Positions 34,522 to 43,552 of a stretch of DNA of 64,000 bases are shown here, piece by piece. The position numbers and the translations under genes were made by a program. Numbering within the stretch: the first letter of the stretch is position 1; every line of letters starts with the position of its first letter. Source of the stretch: Pseudoscleropodium purum (taxonomy: Eukaryota; Streptophyta; Bryopsida; Hypnales; Brachytheciaceae). Below the pieces are notes generated by a model. It was not told where the DNA came from. It ran no database searches and was given only the letters and a program-made list of their open reading frames with translations. The stretch lies in the NCBI GenBank assembly GCA_963969395.1, contig OZ017795.1:34701063-34765062 (forward strand), read 5' to 3'.

Positions 34522-34852
34522 GGCCACTTGACACTATGGCCAAAGGTCAAGAGGTCGTGGGTTTCCACCAATCACATTTCGAGAAACCAAGAAATCAGCC
34601 TCTCAATCTTTCACATTAGTAGGCACAATCCAAAGGACGTCACCTTCCGAATTGCCTACATGGCAAAATAAATGTCCACAAAGTGACAAACTTTCACAGG
34701 AAGTTTGGGTGGCCAAATTATGGGGACCCAAACTATGGTTGAGAGGCCGTTGTGTTTGTGTATTTATTACCCAATTCTTTGGACTCTAAACAAAGTTTGG
34801 CCAATCAATCCCACGGCCTCTCGACTTGAACAACCATAGTGTGAAGTGGCCA
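34522..34852. mobile_element. Inverted-repeat element with tRNA-like arms
   Basis: The left arm GGCCACTTGACACTATGGCC plus AAAGGTCAAGAGGTCGTGGG (34522-34561) returns as its complement at 34801-34852 with some changes. A shorter partial copy lies at 34734-34755. The arm looks like the internal promoter part of a tRNA (TGGCCAAAGG as box A, GGTCGTGGGTTTC as box B), so this may be two head-to-head SINE pieces or a MITE. Not a functional tRNA. Confidence 0.55.
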
Positions 34853-35820
34853 TGAAATAAACACAATCAATGGAGAAAGCATGTATAGTACTCCTAGTGC
34901 TAACAAAACTCCTAGGAGTACTCTCTTTGGGAGTTGAGAACAACTTAGGCAATCTCTTGTAGCTTACTTGGGCAAAATTTAAAAAAAATAGAAGAATCTA
35001 GCTCCACCTCTTAAATCAACCACATACACTAAAATAGGCAATCTGAAACCACCACTAGGGCATTCAGATTGATTTCTAGGATGACCTAGCATATTGTGGC
35101 CTACACGGCAGCATAGTTGATAATGTTTGAATTTTGATTTGATTTATTTTGTGAGAGTATTTTTTAATTTAATTTAATTTAATTTTAAGGGCTTTAGCAT
35201 GATGGTGAATCATTTCAATAGGACTAAATAATGTTGTGTTGAATAGCACAAAATAATTATTATAGAGGTGTTTGTTTAAATGGTGCAAACATAGTACGAG
35301 GAAGGTATTAGATTCAAAACATTGTCCCATTGAAGTCTTAACCAAATTGTGATCAAGAACATGTGATTGATGGAAAACTCCACATCCAAATTCCACTTGA
35401 AATTCATTGAGAATTTAATGGATATCAATGATTATTCATTGATTTGAAATTCAAAGCCATGCTAAAAGAACTTCAATAATTGACACTATATGAAAAGTCA
35501 TGGTGAATTTGGGTTAGGAATCCTTCTTTGACCTTTATCCATACAAATTTTCATTCTAAAACTTAGGTATGTTTGGGGAGGGAAGGGGCATACATTGAAT
35601 CTTCATATCAATAGGAAAAAAATGACCAAAGCCTCAAAGTCAAACCCATGCAAATCCAACAACAAAACAACATTAAAGCATAGTGGATTGGGAATATACC
35701 CAAGAGACTTTGAGCTCATTTCTAGCACAAATAGTCTTGTCCTAGCTATAGCCCTTATTAAAACTATCTAAAATTAACCTTGATTTTGCAAGTCCAATCT
35801 TTCCTAACTTGGTTGAGAGT
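34853..35820. other. AT-rich intergenic DNA, nothing recognised
   Basis: Contains a short TTTAA run at 35165-35185. No gene or shared repeat seen. Confidence 0.45.
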
Positions 35821-36792
35821 TTAATCCCCTAAAGCCTTGAAGTATGTTTTGGGGCAACATTGGTAGTGTTTTTAGTCATCCATTTATAAATGGAATTTTC
35901 AATTTTTTTCTTTGAGATTTTCATTCAATATGTGGTTGAAGAATATCTTCAAGGCACAACAATTTTCATAACATTTGACTGAATGGTCAAAAAATTTATT
36001 ATATGGTATGTAGTTTCTTTTGAAATCTAGAATTTGAATAAATCACTTTTTTTTAAATAAAAATTGGAATATAGTTTTCTCTCTATATGTGTACTTGAAA
36101 AGCTTTAAATCATTTTATTTTTTTAACAAGATGAAAGTTACAAGGATTTTAGTTTGTGGTCAGTTTTAGAAATTTTCTCCCCTAAATAAACTTTGAAGTC
36201 TTATTTAAAACTCAATTTTCAATATTTTGTGAAAACAAATAAAAACATAGGATGTAGATTGTTTATTGCAAGATTACAATTGTCAAGATTGGAAGCTCTC
36301 AATTCTAGAACTAAATTCTTAACAATACAATATTTTTATTCATAATTTATCTCTTTCTACTTACTAAAGTATGAATATGAATTTATTTATTTTGAATTTG
36401 TTTTGTATGTGTTTCCAACTTATCTCTTCAACATATTATAGAGAGATGCAATTTGTAGGACATTATAATCAATTTTTTTTTAAACAAATGAAAAAGAATT
36501 TCATTGCAAAGGATGAAATTACAAGATTGCTAGCCACTAGTGGCCTAGCAGAAAAAATCCACCCTAATTCAAGACTGGATTGGATAGTAGACAAGGTGGA
36601 CCACAAGGAGAGGCCTTGAAGCCTCTCACCGGACTCCACCAGACAACCACACAATATAACCATTTTGAAGTAAAAATTTTGAAAGATGAAACTTAATCAT
36701 TTGGGAAGAGTTAAAAATATTTATTTTTGAAATTCAATCATCATGATCTTGCAATTGGTAAAGCTTCTTACTTTGAAATTTTAGGAGGGTGT
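35821..36792 (+). mobile_element. TTAA-B element interrupted by an inverted SINE-like tail
   Basis: Starts TTAA (35821-35824) then TCCCCTAAAG and carries B-family blocks (AACAATTTTCATAACATTTG at 35958, AAACTTTGAAGTC near 36189). The right end is decayed, probably near TTTTAGGAGGG (36780-36790). A separate insertion lies at 36470-36655. Confidence 0.55.
36470..36655 (-). mobile_element. SINE/LINE 3' tail, inverted
   Basis: On the - strand it runs through CTGCTAGGCCACTAGTGGCT to CTTGTAATTTCATCC and TTTGCAATGAAATTC and a poly-A end (poly-T at 36473-36482). The 58475 copy has CTGTTAGGCCGCTTGTGACT at the same place. Imperfect flanking repeats (CATTATAATCAA and CAATATAACCAT) suggest a target duplication. 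The 82-codon frame at 36371-36619 is incidental. Confidence 0.6.
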
Positions 36793-36864
36793 ACTCTAAC
36801 AAATTAACTATAGATCATCTAATTGACTATCTGAATAAATAGAGATGATGATTTTAGCCTTGCT

Positions 36865-37380
36865 CTGACCCCTAAATGCAAGAACTATGTTCTTTTGGCA
36901 ATATAGCAATTTTGTCCATCTCATCAGGATTGGAATTTTTTTTCCATAAATTTTGACTACATGGTTAAAAAGTTATTGCATGATATGTAATTTTCATTGC
37001 TTGGTGGGTAACCTAGACAACTCAAAAAAATTTGTAAAAAATCATTTTTTTAAAATAAAAATTTGAAATTGGTTGTATAGATTTATATATATGTGAAATC
37101 ATTTAATCATTCCATTTTGATTAATGAGATGAAAGTTATGAAGAATTTTAGTTTGCTTGTAGTTATGGTTTTTAAAGACTCCATACTTGCCAAGCAATGA
37201 AAATTACATATCATGCAATAACTTTTTAACCATGTAGTCAAAAGTTATAAAAAATTATTGGGACTTAAAGTTACTCCTTGGACACATGTTGTCTGAAAAT
37301 TTTAGTGAAAAAATAAAAAATAAATTCATTCATAGTGAGTTGCCCCAAATCACTAAGTTATCATATAGTCATAATTACAT
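36865..37380. mobile_element. TTAA-B fold-back derivative
   Basis: The left half opens CCCCTAAATGCAAGAACTA and the TTGGCAATATAGCAATTTTG block in + orientation. From about 37180 the same family runs back in - orientation (CCAAGCAATGAAAATTACAT complementary to the stretch near 36982-37005). Two left halves face each other, so the element can fold on itself. Confidence 0.65.
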
Positions 37381-37384
37381 TTTT

Positions 37385-38480
37385 CCTTTTTGCTCAATTG
37401 GTAGTTTTGATGTTAGTTTTCAATTTTTACCGATTGGGAGCATAACAATGAACTTATATGTAGTATTTTACCAATTGGGTGTAACATTTGGTGATCATTG
37501 ATATCAATAGGCATTTAGTCAACCAATCGGTAGTTTTAGAGCGGTAGCAGTCTAGGCTTTTAAGTTGGCATTTTCTCACAATTGAATTTAGTTGACCTCA
37601 GTAAAGTAAGCACTCTTTCCAATCGCCGGAAGTAAAACCTATTTTGTATTTTTGTGTTTATTGATTTGTAATATAGTGTAAGTTTGCCAATTGTGTGTGA
37701 GTGTATGTGCAATTGTGTTTGGAGTGGTGTGTGAGTTTGTGTGATGTAGAGAATGTGTTCAATTGGAAATGTAAGAATTTTAGTGTTGATGTGTGTGAGA
37801 ATTCTTAAGAGGAAGATGGTTTGAAATTGTGAGTGAAAACTATGGAAAAAATCAATTGTGAAGTATTTTAAAACTGAAATAATAATTGCTATGAAGAGTG
37901 GAGAATGAAGAGTAAACAATTGTTAAATTAGATTGAGTTATGAGATGAGATTGTATAAGAAACCGAATGTGATTACCAATAGGGAAATTGATTACGAATA
38001 AGGAGTGATTGGGAGAATGAATATTACTAAAACTAAATTGGAATTAGTATACCAATTGGAGTAAATAGATTAAAAAGTGAATTGTGAAGACATGTGGTGA
38101 AAGAATAATCAATTGTGATTGTAATATTGGAATTATAAATTGGAATTTATTGGGAGAATTGAATCTATGATGGAAGTAACGTTAAAGGAAGAGCCAATCG
38201 GAAACATTGGAGCATGCTGTGGTTGAGAAGACCGATTGGGAAGAATTATTGGAAGCCAATTGTTGCGGTATATTGGAGAGAAGATTGATTGGATTTAAAG
38301 GAACAAACTTGATGATTAAAGATTGGAACAAAAGCAATCGAAGAAAGAAATGTTGGGAAAAAGCTTCAAGAATTAAAAGCATAGAATATTGTTATGTGAT
38401 AAGTAGTTCTAAAACTATAGCACGTTGATATGTAAAAGGGAATTGTAATTTACAATTTTGCAATTGGTCAATCATTAGGA
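37385..38480. repeat. Interspersed array of CCAATTGG/CCGATTGG motifs (motif array 3)
   Basis: Near-palindromes return about every 50 bp: TCAATTGG at 37394, ACCGATTGGG at 37429, ACCAATTGGG at 37470, CCAATCGG at 37524, TCAATTGG at 37758, ACCAATTGGAG at 38071, CCAATCGG at 38193, ACCGATTGGG at 38231, GCAATTGGTC at 38461. The spacers are unrelated, rich in G and T, poor in C. The design matches motif array 2. Frames at 37560-37919 (-) and 38207-38428 (+) reflect base composition only. Confidence 0.65.
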
Positions 38481-39105
38481 TAGAATCTATAATTCCGAAT
38501 GGATGTAAATTTACCTCATAGAGTTTGAACTCAACCCATAGGTGGATTTATTGAAAGAAAAAATTAATCTTAAAATCCGTCTACATGCCAACCCCCCCCC
38601 CCCCCTAGATTGGGTATTTTAGAAGTTAAATACAACCATTTTGAACTAGTTTTAAACTTGAAAACATAGGTAGTCCTTCAGAGGGGTTATCCATGTTTAT
38701 TTGGAATGACAACAACTCATAGTTGCGTGTACAATCTAATTCTTTCCTTCCCCCAATTGAACCAATATGCTTTTTGCACCGTAGCGGTTACAAGTTGTAC
38801 TTGGTCCTTAATTTTTTTTGTCATAGTTTTTTGTTTTTGCAAATGGGATTGAAATCATTATCTAAGTGAGTGCTTGAATTCTACAATTCTTGTAATGTAG
38901 ACTACCCATTTAGAATCACTTAAGCGATGCTACATATTTGTAGTATGGGTATTGTAGGAGGGGAGAATTTATTTATTTAGGAAAATAGATTTTAGAAGGA
39001 CTTCATGTTTTTGTACACTTTTATCTTCAAAAAGAATTACCACAACTTTTTTTCATAAAGATTTCCTTTCACCTATTCTTATTATATACGTCACCTTATT
39101 TTTTT
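38481..39105. other. AT-rich spacer with a C homopolymer
   Basis: Holds a 14-C run at 38592-38605. No gene seen. Confidence 0.45.
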
Positions 39106-40193
39106 CCCCTAAATGCCCAAACTGCAATTTTTGGCAACATAGCAATTTTGGACAACTCACTTTGAATGGAGTTTCTATTTTTGTATTTGAAATTTTATCA
39201 CAACATGTGCTCAATGAGTAGCTTTAAGTTCCAACATTTTTCATAACTTTTTACTACATGGTTAGAAAGTTATTGTATGTTATGTGTTTTCATTACTTGT
39301 CAAGTAATCTAAATAGCCCAAAAAAACTCTTAAATTTTTTTTTTTTAGAAATTAAAATTTGAATTTAATTCTCTCGAATTAAATATACATGGAAAGCTTT
39401 GAATCATTCCATTTTGATCAGTGAATCAAAAGTTATGAGGAATTTTAGTTTGTGAGAGTTTGTGGGTTGTTATTTTTTAATTTAAAAAAAATAAAACCCA
39501 ATGACCATTAAAAAGCAAGGAAAAAGACAATAAATCAAGGGCTTGTTCAACCTTAGAGGGTCAAATGCCAGCAAGGATGGTGGAAGGTACCAAAACAAAA
39601 GATTTGCAGGTTGTTATTGAATCTCTATTCTAAGATAAACTTTGAAGTCCTTCATTTGACTCAATTTTCAATATTTTGAGAAAATAATAAAAATATTAGG
39701 TGTAGATTTTTTATTACAATATTACAACCATTGTGATTGGCATTTTTCAATTCCATAAATAAAGTGTTAACAATGTAGTATTTTCAATCATTCCCTCCTT
39801 CTTTCTATTTACTATTTTTTTCCTATATATTATACAATTCCAAATGATCTGAAAATTTTCAAGCATGTAGGCAACTTGACTTGAAAAATGAATTCAAAGA
39901 GTAACCACCATTTTGGAGATTTTTTCATACAAATGTGACCTTATGAAGTGCAATTGCCCGTATTCTTGCAAGGTCCGAAAAGGATTTTTGTCACTTCAAA
40001 TACTAATATCTTGCAATCTACATTGTGAAAATTTCAAAAAAAAATCTACATCTTTTCAAACTAAAATAATACAAGATTTTATAGTTACATGTGTCATCAA
40101 AAGATTTTTTTTCTAAAATTTGGTACTTGGACTAGAAATGGCAGTTTTGGAGCAGTTTTGATGAAAACATACTCAAAATCATTTACGGATCAA
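39106..40193 (+). mobile_element. TTAA-B element with a second insertion inside
   Basis: Opens CCCCTAAATGCCCAAACTGC and ends near ATGAAAACATACTCAAAATC then ATTTACGGATCAA (40193), the counterpart of the left end at 13145 in reverse. It carries the B blocks (GAACTTAAAG-type block at 39215, AAACTTTGAAGTCCTTCATT at 39638, ATACTAATATCTTGCAATC at 40001). Both TTAA sites are mutated. An unrelated insert lies at 39475-39608. Confidence 0.7.
39475..39608 (-). mobile_element. 134-bp retroposon-like insertion with 10-bp target duplication
   Basis: Perfect direct repeats GGTTGTTATT at 39465-39474 and 39609-39618 flank it. On the - strand it ends TTTTTAATGGTCATTGGGTT followed by an A/T-rich tail, so it looks like a short SINE or a LINE tail. 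A similar tail, with GGTAACTTT repeats on each side, lies near 32974-33060. Confidence 0.65.
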
Positions 40194-40958
40194 CCGGGGA
40201 GGATAGTTGCAAAATTGACTATGCTTCAATGTGAGCACTAGTTATGGTTTTCAATGTACATCTTGTGATCATTCTATACTTCCAATGTACACTCCTTTGA
40301 CATTTCTGTTGCTCCTTGCTCTGCATGAACTATCACCTCACCTAGCGGGACTCCTATTTGCAACCACAACTGATCAGAAACACAGCAACCTAACATAGCA
40401 TGGGTGATCGGAAACGGGTTGGCTCCTACTTGAAGTTCACCTCTAGCCTTCACACTCTATATATAGATATAATATTTTTGAAATGAAATGGAGTACCCTA
40501 AACACGCAGTACAGTTTCGTTTGTTCCACTGATGCCGGGTTTCTAAACTGATGACGGACAGAAGAAATCTAGTTGTGACAAAGTATGACGAACTCTCACT
40601 TTGTGCTGTCACCGTTTCAGTGCAACGGCAGAGTCTTAATCATATTGACGCATTTGAGGACAAACCATCCTTTGCGCTCAGGCAGGCAGGCAGAATCGGG
40701 GCCCCTGCCCTGCAATTTGTGTCTATTGGATTCTGCACCGAGAACAGTCTTTGTTCCCCCACTTCATTTCATACGCTCATACCCCTTAAAGTCATAAAAC
40801 CAATGCTCCCTTGACCGCAGAAGACACCCAGGAAGAAAGGACTGAAGAAGTCAGCCAGCAATAGAAAGCTGGAGGATCATAGACTGATACCAGGAAAAGG
40901 GAAGGGGGAGTTCGAGAGTCTGTCAACTACCAACCTTAGCTTTTTCCGCCTTCAAGAG
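40194..40958. other. GC-richer island, unidentified
   Basis: CGATCGG-type and GGCAGGCAGGCAG patches (40680-40695) set it apart from its surroundings. Frames at 40551-40814 and 40585-40797 overlap in different phases and show no domain. No gene can be named. Confidence 0.35.
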
Positions 40959-41275
40959 GATTTATGATTTCCCAGTAACCCTTGGAATTTCGCTTGCAAT
41001 CGAAGAAAGGTGCATAAGTGCATAACTGAAAGAATTGAATTCCAATGGATTTATGATTTCCCAGTAACCCTTGGAATTTTGCTTGCAATTGGAGAAAGGT
41101 GCATAAGTGCATAACTGAAAGAATTGAATTCCAATGGATTTATGATTTCCCAGTAACACTTGGAATTTTGCTTGCAATTGGAGAAAGGTGCATAAGTGCA
41201 TAACTGAAAGAATTGAATTCCAATGGATTTATGATTTCCCAGTAACACTTGGAATTTTGCTTACAATCTGGAGGT
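40959..41275. repeat. Tandem repeat, 89-bp unit, 3.5 copies
   Basis: Units starting GATTTATGATTTCCCAGTAA begin at 40959, 41048, 41137 and 41226 and are about 95% alike; the fourth is cut after about 45 bp. Frames on the - strand (40962-41248) run through because 89 is not a multiple of three and no phase contains a stop; they are not genes. Confidence 0.95.
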
Positions 41276-42099
41276 GCATACCTTTACCTTATACTGAAAT
41301 AATTGTATTCTGAAGTGTCTATTGAAGGATGGGACACCTGGCCTTGCAATTTAGAAAAAAGGTCGTTTAATATGCTTCCATGTGAAGAAGAGAGCATGTC
41401 CAATAAGTAGATTATGCAGAACTTTCAAAATTTGTGGGTAATTCAAATCTGCAGGTAGAACTCTTTTCTACTCTGCTTTGAAAAAAAATTCGTAGAACAC
41501 AGGATAACCTGGCACTCCAGGAGGTTTGGTACGTTTCAGTACCTTACTGGTTTCCATGACATTGTTTCAACGTTTGAATGCAGCAAAGGCAAATGCACGA
41601 CAAGTCCAATCTCGACCCTACAATTCCACACATACACACCCACCTACACCAAGTTATAGTACCACGGACCAAATTTGCACACAGTCAAGTCTTCTTCTGT
41701 CATCCATAACCCACACCAACATGATGTACACATACCTCATTGAAAAAAAACAACCAGTCCATACCTATATTTCAGACACATGACCATTGTTGTATTCACT
41801 TGGCAATACGAGGATTAAGGCAGGTACACCCAAATGTGCCACTGACTTTAAACAACCACCATACTATATTGTGCGTACATCTCTAAAGTCAGTTCTGTAC
41901 CTCTGTGGAAGAAACGTTTTAGAACTAAACTTTGTTCTTGAATAACTTTTGCGTGGAGTATTTAAATGTCACGTTCTCTGGTATGTTGGAACCTCTTTTC
42001 ACTTGCCAACAAGAATATATGAAAATCTGACCAGCCTAAGAATAGCAAATAGGCTCAGTAGCAAAAAGTGATGATTTGGGGAGTACCTACTTCAACTTA
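41276..42099. other. Intergenic DNA, nothing recognised
   Basis: An 85-codon frame at 41526-41783 lies in a low-complexity ACA/CAC-rich stretch and begins at a non-ATG codon or random ATG. No gene supported. Confidence 0.4.
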
Positions 42100-43080
42100 T
42101 GAGCTGAGAACATCGCCACTGTGACTCAGGCAACATGGCCGGGATGGCATAGGCTAGGGCGAGAAGTCCAATCTTCCCCCACTACGACACGGCCGACAAA
42201 CTTTCAACCACTGGGCATTGGATGTTTGGCTCTTTTTCCCTTAGTTTCCCATGCATGGTGGAATTTGCAGTGAGTCTGAAGTTGACTATTTTTACTTATT
42301 TTTAATGTTTTCTTAATGAGTGGGACCATGAATTCAATGCAATGGGTGGGCCTGTATGCGTGGGAGGGCATAAGAGCCCATTTCCATGGGCAGGAGGCCC
42401 CTCCAATGGAAAGACCGGATCCGCATGGCCGTGTCATGGTGGAGGCTCTGGAAGTCACTGTGCTCGCTTTGGCCCAATTGTGCAAGCTAAACCCTTTTTG
42501 CCGTGGGGATTTGGCCGCCCCATGGTGGCGATGCTCTGACGATGCTGAAGACAAAGTATGAAAAAGTTTTCGTTGCACACTCATCAAATGAAACTACTGT
42601 AAGTTAATCAATGTCCATGTGTGTTGGTTATATGATCTGCTTGACAGGCTCAGTTGGGGTGAATCTAATTTAGGGGTGAATTTAAAGTACTGCTGCCTGC
42701 AGAGTTGGGAAATTGGGGAGGGGCCAGGGCCCAAGGGGGAATGTTCAGTTGTCAATCTAATCCACTGATGTGTGTTCCCGTACCCAAAATGCCTCCGTCC
42801 ATCATGGGAATCACAAGGAGGGATTTGGCTTCTGGTAAAATCTGACAAAGTCCTGGGGTCTTACAATTGAGGTCTTTACAAATTGGGCTCTCTCGTGGGA
42901 GAGATGGTCAAACTGGCAACGCACTCCACTCCGCACTCAGCATGGGGGCTCTCGGGCACCATCAATGAGCCACCCAGTCACGTCCAAGTGAGGGCCTCCA
43001 TCTGCCCCTTGAACTGCAAATTGGAACAAATTGGAACGAATTTTGAACGAATTTGCACTCAGTAACTTAAGGTTGCTACA
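42100..43080. other. GC-richer island, unidentified
   Basis: Opposing frames at 42204-42587 (-, 127 codons) and 42316-42561 (+, 81 codons, ATG start) overlap with no recognisable domain. ACGACACGGCCGACA near 42183 and CCGGATCCGCATGGCCG near 42416 show gene-like CG content. It may be a decayed or captured gene fragment. Confidence 0.35.
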
Positions 43081-43143
43081 CCCAAAAATCACTGTCTGTG
43101 TAGGCATACGTGTGCAAAAGAATTATTGCACGTGTTGTCCTCT

Positions 43144-43289
43144 CTTTTCCTCTTCATTTACACCGCTACTTTGAAGGAAAAATAAATTAAAAAAATAATT
43201 GCATGTTGGTCAATGCCTTTTCCTCTTCATTTACACCGCTACTTTGAAGGAAAAATAAATTAAAAAAATAATTGCATGTTGGTCAATGC
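43144..43289. repeat. Perfect tandem duplication, 73-bp unit
   Basis: Units 43144-43216 and 43217-43289 (CTTTTCCTCTTCATTTACAC to GGTCAATGC) appear identical, so this is a very recent duplication. The repeat ends 13 bp before a CATTA MITE. Confidence 0.95.
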
Positions 43290-43302
43290 TTATGAAACTA
43301 GC

Positions 43303-43552
43303 CATTAGAAGAAATTTGGAGTCTCTAAAAGACTACAATTTATCAGCCCTTAGGAACGCCAAAACTGTTGTGAAAGCAAATCCGATGTGGTTGAGAGAGT
43401 GCCACGTCATTAAAAAAAATTAAACTTTTTTTTGCATGTCAAGAACAAACTTTTTTTTGTAATTGATGGCATGACAATAACCAATAGTAGTGGAAATAGT
43501 TTTGAGAATAAAATTGAAATGGCCCTCTGGAGGCTTCAAATCTCCCCTAATG
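43303..43552. mobile_element. CATTA-ended MITE, 250 bp
   Basis: Left CATTAGAAGAAATTTGGAG, right complement ending CTTCAAATCTCCCCTAATG; the inverted repeat is about 20 bp with a few changes. Inside, TGCCACGTCATTAAAAAAAA near 43401 matches the partial copy at 19653. Confidence 0.7.

Noticed and set aside
34062..34671. Overlapping frames of 81-134 codons around the G20 run
   Set aside because: Three phases compete and two read through the homopolymer as poly-Gly; none has a recognisable domain.
37560..37919. 119-codon open frame on the - strand
   Set aside because: Same cause in motif array 3; no recognisable content.
40962..41248. 65-79 codon frames with repeated peptides
   Set aside because: Created by the 89-bp tandem repeat being stop-free; no start context or homologue recognised.
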